Below, piece after piece: positions 25,836 to 33,726 of a stretch of DNA of 64,000 nt. The stretch spans positions 1 through 64,000 of the forward strand of contig JAFVRC010000015.1 of assembly GCA_017504485.1 (NCBI GenBank). Reading direction: 5' to 3'. Source of the DNA: Alistipes sp. Its GTDB lineage: Bacteria > Bacteroidota > Bacteroidia > Bacteroidales > Rikenellaceae. The notes beneath the pieces were generated by a model. It was not told the origin of the DNA, did no database searches, and worked only from the letters and a program-made list of their open reading frames with translations. Each line of letters starts with the position of its first letter. Position 1 is the first letter of the stretch. The translations under genes were made by a program, and so were the position numbers.

Positions 25836-27083
25836 TTAGAATGTAAAATTGAAATTCATGCCCACGGCAGCACCTCCACCTGTCGATGGGTTGAAGGCGT
25901 AGTTGACCATAGGCTCGACCTTGAGATTCAAGTCGCGCGAGATGTCGTACTCGCGCAGGTGAGCATCGACGTGCGCATCGATAATCTGCAAGACGTAGAT
26001 GCCGGCCGTGAGGATTATACATAAGTCGCGGTTACGGCGGTAGCTGTTACGCAGGTTCTTGAGAAACGAGGCGGAGTAGCGACCGGAGAACTCGTCCAAC
26101 GATCCGTCGGGGTAGAGGTCGGGGTTGGCATCGTAGTCGGCTTTGAGGCGGTAGGCCTTCTTGAAACGCTGGTAGCCTCGGTTGTTCCAGTCGATACAGT
26201 ATATCGTGGCAGCCAGGCCTCCGAGGACAATCGGGGCACGCCAATAGCTCTTATTGTAGATTTGTCCGGCACCCGGGCATATCATCGCAAGGGTTGTTGC
26301 ACGCTTGATGTGCGACACCTCGGTGGTCGAGTAGTTCATCGCCGTATCGCCGATGAAGTAGAGGTATGAAGCGATGGTCGAGAACATAAATACCTGCTTC
26401 ATCGTGTTGTACTTTATCATCTCGCGCTGCAGGGAGTTGAGTTGCGGCGTGCGGAGCAGACTCTGGTCGGTGATGGCGTCGAACTGACGTTTGAGCGGCT
26501 TGTACTCGCTGTTGGCCCATAGGCAGAGGCCGAGCGATGCGCCAACCGTGCCGTAGAGTATCGGCAGCTTCCAATACTGCTTGTTGTATATCTGGCCGAA
26601 GCCGGGCAGCACGAGCGAGGCCCAGCATACGCGATTCATCGCCATCGAGTCGCTCAACAGCGGCTTGCGGTTCTCGCGCTTCTGCTGCCGCTGCAGCTGC
26701 TTCTCGCTGAGCTTTATCGTATCCTTGGCGAGCGAGTCTATGGCGAGTGAGTCGGGCGTTACCGGGGCAAATAGCTTGCGGTGTAGGGTGTCGGGCAGCA
26801 TTGTCATGACCGAATCCTTGATTGCCGCGAGCGAGTCGGGCGAGAGTTTCGAGAGTGAAGCGACGAGCGAGGCAACACGCACCGAGTCGGCACGGCGCAG
26901 AGCCGCCGAATCGGGCTTCGTGAGCATGCCTCCCTGCACGATATGGCGACCACCGCGTAACTGACGGCCAAACGGATTGACCTGCGCAACTGCACTGCCC
27001 GAAAGGACAAGAAGCACCATGAGGCAGAGCCATGCAGCTCCACTCCGTACCATGCGTTGTGCTATGTTGCTCGGTCGTATCAT
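25836..27083 (-). CDS. DUF5683 protein with duplicated domain
   Basis: 415 residues. After an N-terminal signal or anchor (about 12-33) and a Ser/Asp-rich linker, the DUF5683 hallmark occurs twice: PGFGQIYNKQYW at 160-171 and PGAGQIYNKSYW at 270-281, each with nearby hydrophobic segments. The C-terminus (VGMNFNFTF) resembles a beta strand end. Family members lie next to parB in many Bacteroidota and have no established function. Spacing of 3 bases from parB and 11 from mltD suggests a link between segregation and envelope growth, which is inference. Confidence 0.85.
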   Translation of the reverse strand: MIRPSNIAQRMVRSGAAWLCLMVLLVLSGSAVAQVNPFGRQLRGGRHIVQGGMLTKPDSAALRRADSVRVASLVASLSKLSPDSLAAIKDSVMTMLPDTLHRKLFAPVTPDSLAIDSLAKDTIKLSEKQLQRQQKRENRKPLLSDSMAMNRVCWASLVLPGFGQIYNKQYWKLPILYGTVGASLGLCLWANSEYKPLKRQFDAITDQSLLRTPQLNSLQREMIKYNTMKQVFMFSTIASYLYFIGDTAMNYSTTEVSHIKRATTLAMICPGAGQIYNKSYWRAPIVLGGLAATIYCIDWNNRGYQRFKKAYRLKADYDANPDLYPDGSLDEFSGRYSASFLKNLRNSYRRNRDLCIILTAGIYVLQIIDAHVDAHLREYDISRDLNLKVEPMVNYAFNPSTGGGAAVGMNFNFTF

Positions 27084-27086
27084 CGA

Positions 27087-27941
27087 CTACTTGTGCTTTG
27101 CGAATTTGCGAAGGAACTGCTCAACATCCTCGTCGCTGGCAAAGTCGATAACAATCTTGCCACCGCCACTCTTGCCACGCTTGATGCTGATATTCTGCGA
27201 GAAGAACCGCTCCAACTCCTCGATAAGTCGCGAGTAGGACTCCGGATACTCCTCCTCGGTGCTATTTGAAGCCTTCGTCTTGCGCTCCGAGAGGGCGCGT
27301 ACTGTATCTTCGAGCTGACGTACCGAAAGGGCACTCTTCAACGTGCGGCGGAGCAGCGATACCTGCTTACTCTCGCTCTCTACGGCGAGCAGAGCCTTGG
27401 CATGCCCCATGGTTATTGCTCCCTCCTTGAGTGCCGCCTGTATAGGGGCCGAGAGGCGAAGCAGGCGCAGGTGGTTAGCCACGGCAGGGCGGCTCATACC
27501 CACCTTCTCGGCGAGGGCCTCTTGTGTCACTCCGCACTCCTCGATGAGGCGGCGCAGGCCGAGAGCAATCTCCAACGGATTGAGATCCTCGCGCTGTATG
27601 TTCTCGACAAGGGCCATAGCGTGAAGTGTTGTGTCATCGGTCTTGCGGATGTAGGCCGGCAGACTCTCGATGCCCGCACGCTGCGCGGCGCGCCAACGAC
27701 GCTCACCGCTGATAATCATAAACTTGTCACCTTCGGGCTTGACCGTTATGGGCTGTATAAGCCCCAACGTGCGAATCGACTCGGCGAGCTCGGCGAGCGA
27801 CTCCTCGTTGAAGTCGGTACGCGGCTGCGTAGGGTTCGGAACAATCTCCGCAACCTTTATCTCGCGCATAGCCTTCTCGGCAACCTCTGTGGTGTTGAGC
27901 GGAATGATACCACTCAATCCGCGACCTAATCCCTTCTTCAT
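27087..27941 (-). CDS. parB: Chromosome-partitioning protein ParB
   Basis: 284 residues. N-terminal EIVPNPTQPRTDF box, then MIISGERRWRAAQRAG, the GERR CTP-binding/arginine motif, ENIQREDLNPLEIA, and a helix-turn-helix (TQEALAEKVGMSRPAVANHLRLL) that binds parS. A variable linker leads to a basic C-terminal dimerisation part. It loads on parS and spreads as a CTP-gated clamp. No classical parS palindrome was noticed in the window by eye. Confidence 0.96.
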   Translation of the reverse strand: MKKGLGRGLSGIIPLNTTEVAEKAMREIKVAEIVPNPTQPRTDFNEESLAELAESIRTLGLIQPITVKPEGDKFMIISGERRWRAAQRAGIESLPAYIRKTDDTTLHAMALVENIQREDLNPLEIALGLRRLIEECGVTQEALAEKVGMSRPAVANHLRLLRLSAPIQAALKEGAITMGHAKALLAVESESKQVSLLRRTLKSALSVRQLEDTVRALSERKTKASNSTEEEYPESYSRLIEELERFFSQNISIKRGKSGGGKIVIDFASDEDVEQFLRKFAKHK

Positions 27942-27956
27942 ATACTCTTCGTGGTG

Positions 27957-28733
27957 TTATTCGTTTTTCTTTGTTTTGCGGTTGCGCTTCAAGAACTCCT
28001 TGGCCAGCAGCAGGTAGTTCGTGGCTCCAGAGGCCGAAGCGTCGTAGAGCATTATCGGTTTGCCGTGCGACGGTGCCTCTCCTAAACGGATATTGCGCTG
28101 TATTATTGTGTCGTAGGCAAGCTTGCCGAAGTGCTCACGCACCTCGCCGGCCACCTGATTATTCAGGCGATTGCGCATATACATCGTCAATACGAAGCCC
28201 TCGATTTCGAGCTTCGGGTTGAGGCCGCTCTTGATGAGCTTCACGGTGTTGAGCAGCTTGCTCAGTCCCTCGAGCGCGAGGTACTCGCACTGAACAGGTA
28301 TAAGCACCGAGTCGGCCGCCGTGAGGATATTGACTGTCGTATATCCGAGCGAAGGCGAGCAGTCGATGAAGATGTAGTCGAAGCGGTCGCGCACGCTGTC
28401 GATGATACGCTTGACGACGTGGTGCCCATCCTCCATGTTGGGCAGCTCGGTGTCGGCCGCCACGAGGTCGATGCTTGACGGCAGCACCCAAAGATTCTTC
28501 ACATCCTCACTTTTGAGGATAACATCTTCGGCACGACGCTCACCGGTAATACATTCGTAGATGCCCTCCGAGTTGATATCGAAACCCAGGCCCGACGTGG
28601 CATTGGCCTGCGGGTCGGCATCGACCAGCAGCACCTTCTTGCCGAGTAGCGCGATTGAGGCCGACAGATTGATGGCGGTTGTCGTCTTGCCGACACCCCC
28701 CTTTTGGTTTGCGAGTGCAACTACTTTGCCCAT
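27957..28733 (-). CDS. parA: Chromosome-partitioning ATPase ParA (Soj)
   Basis: 258 residues of the ParA/MinD class. The deviant Walker A KGGVGKTT lies at residues 10-17, [12 protein letters not shown] follows, and the switch region is [13 protein letters not shown]. It binds nucleoid DNA in the ATP form and is displaced by ParB. First gene of the five-gene minus-strand operon parA-parB-DUF5683-mltD-mnmE; all junctions are 3-15 bases. Confidence 0.97.
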   Translation of the reverse strand: MGKVVALANQKGGVGKTTTAINLSASIALLGKKVLLVDADPQANATSGLGFDINSEGIYECITGERRAEDVILKSEDVKNLWVLPSSIDLVAADTELPNMEDGHHVVKRIIDSVRDRFDYIFIDCSPSLGYTTVNILTAADSVLIPVQCEYLALEGLSKLLNTVKLIKSGLNPKLEIEGFVLTMYMRNRLNNQVAGEVREHFGKLAYDTIIQRNIRLGEAPSHGKPIMLYDASASGATNYLLLAKEFLKRNRKTKKNE

Positions 28734-28765
28734 ATTACTTGCAGTTAGTTATTATAATAATCGGG

Positions 28766-28798
28766 CAAATTTAGTAATTTTTAATCAAATCTCACAAA
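28766..28798 (-). promoter_or_regulatory. Promoter of the parA operon
   Basis: Minus strand: TTTG (28798-28795), 21 bases, TAAATTTG (28773-28766), 33 bases before the parA ATG. Confidence 0.75.
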
Positions 28799-28826
28799 TG
28801 AAAGTGCAAATTTGGTACAAAATAGC

Positions 28827-28834
28827 TATCTTTG
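28827..28834 (+). promoter_or_regulatory. Predicted -7 box for the CPBP protease gene
   Basis: TATCTTTG, 20 bases before the ATG at 28854; divergent from the parA promoter, with a short leader. Confidence 0.6.
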
Positions 28835-28853
28835 GCTCGCTGAAACTCGAAAA

Positions 28854-29714
28854 ATGGCAGGCTCGATGATAAAAAACGACAAACGCTTTCCCGTGGTAAC
28901 GGATATTGTGGTGATGCTGCTCCTCTTCCTTTTGGTGCACGTTGCGGTGGGTGCAGTGTTGCGTGCGCTGGGCTTTGTGGTGCCCGATGAGTTGCCCTAC
29001 GACACGACCGACATAGAGCACTATATGGCGCAGCAGGTGGTGCGCGGCGAGCGCATCGCGCTGCTCTATCCGCTATCAATGGGATTCTCTATCTTGGCTG
29101 TGTGGGCGTATATTCGCTTTCGCGGTGGTAGAGGCCTGAAAATAAGGCACTCGGCCTCGGGATTCAACCCCAATATAATCCTTTCGGGAACGCTCTGGGT
29201 GCTCTCGGCGCAGGTGCTTCTTGAGCCTCTATCGGTGATGCTGTCGGAGGGCGAAGGCAGCAGCGTGGGACGCGGCATCTGGGCCTGTGTTACGGCGCTG
29301 GTTGCGGCTCCGATTTTGGAGGAGCTGTTGTGCCGCGGCGTGGTGTTGGAGAGTGTGCGCCGCAATTGGGGCTCGAAGGTGGCCGTGCTGGTCTCGGCAC
29401 TCTTCTTCGGGTTGATACACGTCGAGCCGGCAACGATGGTTGTGGCGATGGTCGTAGGTGTGATTCTCGGCGTACTATATCTGCGCACCTCGTCGCTCTA
29501 CTCGGTAATCATCATACACTCGATAAACAATGCTGCGGCTCTTGCACTTATATATGTAGGGATGGGCGACGAGTCGCTCTACGAGGTTGCGGGTGGCGGC
29601 ACGGCATACTACATAATTTACGCGGTGGCGGCTCTGCTTTTTGCGGTGCTGACGGCAGAGTCGATGCATCTCGTGTTTGTTCGACAACGAAGAGCTAAAA
29701 AACATAAAGGATAG
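28854..29714 (+). CDS. CPBP-family intramembrane metalloprotease
   Basis: 286 residues, start at 28854 chosen because the predicted promoter lies just upstream and inside the longer frame. Multiple membrane spans. The CPBP (Abi) motifs are present: EELLCRG with Glu156-Glu157, FFGLIHV with His189, and an HSINNAA segment. Members cut membrane proteins or act in prenyl-protein-like processing; several are linked to stress or bacteriocin immunity. The target is unknown. The next gene starts 2 bases after its stop. Confidence 0.9.
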   Translation: MAGSMIKNDKRFPVVTDIVVMLLLFLLVHVAVGAVLRALGFVVPDELPYDTTDIEHYMAQQVVRGERIALLYPLSMGFSILAVWAYIRFRGGRGLKIRHSASGFNPNIILSGTLWVLSAQVLLEPLSVMLSEGEGSSVGRGIWACVTALVAAPILEELLCRGVVLESVRRNWGSKVAVLVSALFFGLIHVEPATMVVAMVVGVILGVLYLRTSSLYSVIIIHSINNAAALALIYVGMGDESLYEVAGGGTAYYIIYAVAALLFAVLTAESMHLVFVRQRRAKKHKG

Positions 29715-29715
29715 A

Positions 29716-31092
29716 ATGGCAAAGCGACGAGTGTTGCTCACGGGGGCAACGGGTGTTATGGGTACGGCAGGACTCAAAGAGTTGGTTGCCCGTGCAGATA
29801 GGTTTGACGTTACAGTGCTGGTGCGCGATACGGCCGTGAACCGCAAGAAGATGGCCCGCTACGGCAGCGCCGTACGCATCGTGTGGGGCGACCTTATGTG
29901 CTACGACGATGTGGCACGCGCGGTGGAGGGTGCAGACTATGTGCTCCATGTCGGCGGCATGGTGTCGCCGGCGGCCGATTACTATCCCGAGAAGACACTT
30001 GATGTGAATACGACTATTGCGGCCAACATTGTGAAAGCCGTTCTCGCACAGCCTAATAGCGAAGATATTCGCGTAGTATATATCGGCAGCGTGTCGCAGA
30101 CGGGCAGCCGTATGTCGCCCCACCATTGGGGACGCACGGGCGATCCTATTGCTCCGTCGAAGTTCGATAAATATGCCCTCTCGAAGTGCATCGCCGAGCG
30201 CATCATTGTCGAGTCGGGCATCAAACATTGGGTGAGCCTCCGTCAGTCGGGAATACTCTATCCCGCGCTGCTCAAGAAGATGGATCCGATAATGTTCCAC
30301 GTTCCGATTCAGGGAGTGCTTGAGTGGGCGACGGTCGAGGATTCGGGCCGTCTGCTTGCGGCCGTCTGCGGTGATGATGTGCCCGAGAACTTCTGGAACA
30401 AATTTTACAACATAGGCAGTGGCGCCGAGTACCGCCTTACGAACTACGACTTCGAGTGCCTATTGCTCGGGGCTATCAGCTGCCCTGCACCGGAGAAGAT
30501 ATTCGAGGCTTCGTGGTTTGCCACGCGCAACTTCCACGGGCAGTGGTACTTCGACTCGGATGCGCTCGACGATATACTGCATTTCCGTGCCAATACGCCG
30601 GTCAGGGAGTATTTCGCCTCGCTCTCGAAGCAGCTGCCGTGGTACTACTCGCTTGCAAAGTTGGCCCCTGCGTGGCTGCTCAAGCCCGTTATGCGGCATA
30701 TAGCTTCGGAGCGTCGCTTCGGTCCTCTCGGCTGGCTCAAATACAACAACGAGGAGCGTATCCGTGCCTTCTTCGGCTCGCGCGAGGAGCAGCAGAATAT
30801 CCCTTCGTGGGAGGTTATGCGCAACTTTACGCTCGCCGACCGCTACCACGCTCTGCGCCTCGACCACGGCTACGACGAGAGCAAGCCTCTCTCGGAGCTC
30901 ACGCTCGATGATATGCACGCCGTGGCAGCCTCGCGCGGTGGCGAGTGTCTCTCGTCGGCAATGATGGCGGGCGATATGGCCACCAAACTCGAGTGGCGTT
31001 GTGCGGCGTGCGGCACTCGCTTCGAGGCTTCACCTTCACTTATCCTACTCGGCGGCCATTGGTGTCCCGAGTGCCTCAATCGCTCGGTTTAA
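29716..31092 (+). CDS. NAD-dependent epimerase/dehydratase-like SDR with C-terminal zinc ribbon
   Basis: 458 residues. Extended SDR fold: GATGVMG nucleotide motif (10-16), an acidic-residue region, and the catalytic pair Tyr153/Lys157 in KYALSK. A helical middle section (about 290-400) is longer than in usual epimerases. The C-terminus carries a four-cysteine zinc ribbon (CAACGTRF ... WCPECL). An SDR joined to a zinc ribbon is unusual and the substrate is not evident. Likely cotranscribed with the CPBP protease. The in-frame start at 29677 was rejected since it overlaps the upstream gene. Confidence 0.85.
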   Translation: MAKRRVLLTGATGVMGTAGLKELVARADRFDVTVLVRDTAVNRKKMARYGSAVRIVWGDLMCYDDVARAVEGADYVLHVGGMVSPAADYYPEKTLDVNTTIAANIVKAVLAQPNSEDIRVVYIGSVSQTGSRMSPHHWGRTGDPIAPSKFDKYALSKCIAERIIVESGIKHWVSLRQSGILYPALLKKMDPIMFHVPIQGVLEWATVEDSGRLLAAVCGDDVPENFWNKFYNIGSGAEYRLTNYDFECLLLGAISCPAPEKIFEASWFATRNFHGQWYFDSDALDDILHFRANTPVREYFASLSKQLPWYYSLAKLAPAWLLKPVMRHIASERRFGPLGWLKYNNEERIRAFFGSREEQQNIPSWEVMRNFTLADRYHALRLDHGYDESKPLSELTLDDMHAVAASRGGECLSSAMMAGDMATKLEWRCAACGTRFEASPSLILLGGHWCPECLNRSV

Positions 31093-31154
31093 TCTTGTCG
31101 CCGGCCAATCGCAGAGACGGCAGACTCTTTTGGGCAATACTACATGTTTTTGAA

Positions 31155-31185
31155 GGCTTCGTGATATACGGAGCCTCTTTTTTAT
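31155..31185 (+). terminator. Terminator after the SDR gene
   Basis: GGCTTCGT (31155-31162) pairs with ACGGAGCC (31168-31175), 5-base loop, followed by TCTTTTTTATT. Confidence 0.75.
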
Positions 31186-31216
31186 TCTTAATGTAGGCAA
31201 TGCCCCCGGAAGAGTG

Positions 31217-31247
31217 TTGTTTGTTTCGAAAAAAGTGATTACATTTG
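31217..31247 (+). promoter_or_regulatory. Promoter of structured leader RNA, copy 2
   Basis: TTG (31217-31219), 20 bases, TACATTTG (31240-31247), preceded by AGAGTG as in copy 1. The RNA then starts with GTGTC at the same 2-base distance as copy 1. Confidence 0.7.
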
Positions 31248-31249
31248 CC

Positions 31250-31500
31250 GTGTCAATCGTGTGATTGGCAGACATTCGAAGGTGTTTTCGCACTGTCCGA
31301 AGTAGAAAATGTGGAAGTTTTCGATAACAGAAGGACAACGAACAGCACTCATCTCTTGTATATGCGTATGGCACGTCTTGTGCTTCGTATCGCTATACAG
31401 GTGTGGGGCATTGCAGTCGTTTATTTCTGTTTGGGTCTTTCCACAACCTTCTACTTGATAGACGAATCTGACTCCACACTTTCTGTTTTTATAGCAATCC
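31250..31500 (+). ncRNA. Structured 5' leader RNA, copy 2
   Basis: Homologous to 14136-14400. Its stems vary with compensating changes: TGTCC/GGACA (31294-31298 with 31333-31337) replaces TATCCT/AGGATA; GAAAA/TTTTC sits inside it; GTGTGGGG/CTCCACAC (31401-31408 with 31472-31479) is identical; CGTTTAT pairs with ATAGACG (31418-31424 with 31458-31464) through a G-U change. The T-rich tract after the last stem is kept, then ATAGGGGT and the ATG at 31542. An upstream alternative partner for GTGTGGGG is not evident in this copy. Confidence 0.65.
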
Positions 31501-31541
31501 GTCGTATAGGGGTCAATATGGCGACAAAACTTTAAGTTTCT

Positions 31542-32522
31542 ATGAAGAAATTTTTACTTATCGTGTGCGCTGTATTGGGCACTGTGCTCTATGCATCGGC
31601 GCAGCAGTTGGAGGATGTGCTCTACTTGAAGAACGGTTCGGTAGTGCGTGGCATCATCATGGAGCAGCAGCCAGGTAAGAGCATCAAGATTCAGACCTAC
31701 GGTGGCAGTTCGTTTGTCTATCAGGTCTCCGAAATCGAGAAGATTACCAAAGAACAGCCGCAGGTGCAGCAGGCCGCTCCGACCTATTATCAGCAGGCTC
31801 CCGTGCAGCGAGTAGCCCCTGTTCGTGCTCCGAAGCAGCGTCAGCCACTCGACTGGTCGATACGCTACCGTGGTGAGGTGAATGTTGGTTATGCCATTGC
31901 CGGTGCAAAGCACGATGTAGATTATGACTATACTTACAGCGACTCCGATGGCGACACTGAGGATGAAAGTGGCGTAGCAGCAAAGGATATGAAGACTGTC
32001 TTGTCGCGCCCGCTGTTCGAAACCGTTCACGGTGTTGAGATTGGTCCTTATCTCTTCGTAGGTGCAGGTCTTGGTCTCCAATATTTCTGCGGTAAAATGA
32101 AAGCCGCCGGCGAGTTCCTCGGAGGTGAAGAAATTAATGGAAATACTCGTTGGAATGCCTTGATGCTCCCTATCTTTGCCGATATCAAGTTGATGTATCC
32201 GGTGAATGACAAATTTACCCCATTTATCAACCTGGGACTTGGTGGTACCGTCGGACTTACATCCTCTCTTAATGACAAGCAGGAGAATTCCAACTCTGGC
32301 ATTTCTGTATCGGCCAAATCTCGTGTAACCGGAGGCTTCTATTGCGACTTTGGCGCAGGTTTCCGCTACAAGGCTCTCAATTTCTCGCTCGGTATGATGC
32401 ATCAAAAACTCTCTGTTGTCTATAAAGTTGATGCCGAGGGCGGAGGATACTCCCTTGAGCAGAAAGAGCGCTATTTTACCAAGTTTGCATCCTTCTATCT
32501 CAAGCTCGGTGTGAACTTCTAA
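31542..32522 (+). CDS. Outer membrane beta-barrel family protein
   Basis: 326 residues with a Sec signal (MKKFLLIVCAVLGTVLYASAQ). Residues 25-70 form a small beta domain (LKNGSVVRGII, VYQVSEIEKI), then a Gln/Pro/Ala-rich linker, and about 100-326 alternate in the manner of an 8-10-strand barrel, ending in FYLKLGVNF with the terminal aromatic residue expected of Omp85-inserted proteins. Function unknown. It follows leader RNA copy 2, so expression may be controlled through that RNA. Confidence 0.82.
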   Translation: MKKFLLIVCAVLGTVLYASAQQLEDVLYLKNGSVVRGIIMEQQPGKSIKIQTYGGSSFVYQVSEIEKITKEQPQVQQAAPTYYQQAPVQRVAPVRAPKQRQPLDWSIRYRGEVNVGYAIAGAKHDVDYDYTYSDSDGDTEDESGVAAKDMKTVLSRPLFETVHGVEIGPYLFVGAGLGLQYFCGKMKAAGEFLGGEEINGNTRWNALMLPIFADIKLMYPVNDKFTPFINLGLGGTVGLTSSLNDKQENSNSGISVSAKSRVTGGFYCDFGAGFRYKALNFSLGMMHQKLSVVYKVDAEGGGYSLEQKERYFTKFASFYLKLGVNF

Positions 32523-32543
32523 AATCCTAAAACATAAATATCT

Positions 32544-32625
32544 GTTAGGGGCCAAGGTCGGACAATAGGTTGAACAAACAAGAGGGAAGTGTATTGTAAG
32601 TTGTTCGACCCTAACCCCCTCTTTT
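32544..32625 (+). terminator. Long hairpin after the outer membrane protein gene
   Basis: GTTAGGG (32544-32550) with CCCTAAC (32609-32615) and, inside, GTTGAACAA (32569-32577) with TTGTTCGAC (32601-32609); a C/T tract follows. It probably ends the preceding transcript. Confidence 0.55.
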
Positions 32626-32715
32626 GCCGCCATAGCGAGCTGTATGCTGCCTTGTCAGCGAGCTCGGAAGATGGTCACATACGCCAAGTGGGCTATATCG
32701 CGTAAGACTGCAAAC

Positions 32716-32763
32716 AAGATGGGTGTGTTCAACGAGAGAGTTGAGCGCATCCATCTTTTTTTT
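32716..32763 (+). terminator. Strong rho-independent terminator in the 32.5-32.8 kb intergenic region
   Basis: AAGATGGGTGTGTTCAAC (32716-32733) pairs with 32740-32757 with few mismatches and is followed by eight T. The ~90 bases between the previous hairpin and this one hold no gene; a short untranslated RNA could end here. Confidence 0.8.
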
Positions 32764-32827
32764 GTGGTGCAGTGCGTAAAAGAGCAATATTTTACGTAGT
32801 AAAGCGTTGTTATTCCGCGAAAAGTAG

Positions 32828-32835
32828 TATCTTTG
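32828..32835 (+). promoter_or_regulatory. Predicted -7 box of the envelope-assembly operon
   Basis: TATCTTTG, ten bases before the ATG at 32845; GTTG 18 bases upstream is a possible -33 element. Confidence 0.55.
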
Positions 32836-32844
32836 CAAGTTGAT

Positions 32845-33714
32845 ATGAAGCATTTGTTCGACATATTGCTCTGTGTGGCTATGATGGTCACAGTGTCGTG
32901 TGTGCCGCGTTTGGATGGTACGGGCGAGGATGCCGTGATTGCGCGTGTTGGCTCCAACTACTTGGAGGTTAGTGATTTGCGCAAGGTGCTGCCGCAGGGT
33001 ATCACGGGCGCTGATAGCGCGAGCTATGCAGATGCATATGTCTCGAAGTGGATGGTTTCACAGCTGAAGCTCAACGAGGCCGAATCGCTATTCTCGTCAT
33101 CGCAGGAGGACATCGACCGTATGGTTGAGGAGTACCGTCGCTCGCTCTTTATGCGCAAGATAGACCAGCACTACCTCGATGCCGAGCTTGACGAGAGCGT
33201 TACGGATGCCGAGATTGCGGCCTACTACAATGCCCACAAGGGAGACTTCCGTGTGACGGGTCCGATGGTCAAGGGCACAATCGTGGTGGTCAGAGAAGAC
33301 TATCGCCGCCGCGACCAACTCCTGAAGATGATGACCTCGAAGCGCGAGGAGCAACGGCAAGACTTCGAGCAACTGTGCCGCAAGAACAACTTCCAACTCG
33401 TGAAATATGAGGAGTGGGTCGATTTTGCCGAGTTTGTGAGCCACCTGCCTCTGACGCGCTCGTCGCATCATGAAACGTTGCTCTCGAAGCGCGAGGTACA
33501 GCGCATACACGCCTCGAACAGCTACTACTGCTTTGTGATTACGGATGCTCTGCGAGCGGGCGACACGATGCCGCTCTATATGGCTCGCGAGAACATACGA
33601 CGTATATTGATTAACCGCCGCTGTGCCGACATTGTCCGTCGCCACGAGGAGCAGCTCTTGCAGAGCGCACTCTCGAGTGGACACGCACGAACCTATGGCC
33701 GCGACGAAGAGTAA
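32845..33714 (+). CDS. SurA-like periplasmic chaperone lipoprotein (no clear PPIase domain)
   Basis: 289 residues; lipobox in MKHLFDILLCVAMMVTVSC (Cys19). The start of the mature part, AVIARVGSNYLEVSDL, and the following helices match the SurA_N-type chaperone region of parvulin-like proteins, but the rotamase core is not recognisable. It is first in an operon with a full SurA homologue, an OstA-like protein and lpxD, so it probably helps outer membrane proteins across the periplasm. Confidence 0.75.
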   Translation: MKHLFDILLCVAMMVTVSCVPRLDGTGEDAVIARVGSNYLEVSDLRKVLPQGITGADSASYADAYVSKWMVSQLKLNEAESLFSSSQEDIDRMVEEYRRSLFMRKIDQHYLDAELDESVTDAEIAAYYNAHKGDFRVTGPMVKGTIVVVREDYRRRDQLLKMMTSKREEQRQDFEQLCRKNNFQLVKYEEWVDFAEFVSHLPLTRSSHHETLLSKREVQRIHASNSYYCFVITDALRAGDTMPLYMARENIRRILINRRCADIVRRHEEQLLQSALSSGHARTYGRDEE

Positions 33715-33726
33715 AACGGTGAGAAG

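Noticed and set aside
27087..28733. parS site near parAB
   Set aside because: No TGTTTCACGTGAAACA-like palindrome was noticed by eye around parAB; a motif scan would be needed to exclude a degenerate one.
31245..31535. Open frame of 96 codons
   Set aside because: Lies entirely within the structured leader RNA, and the homologous leader at 14.1 kb has no matching frame.
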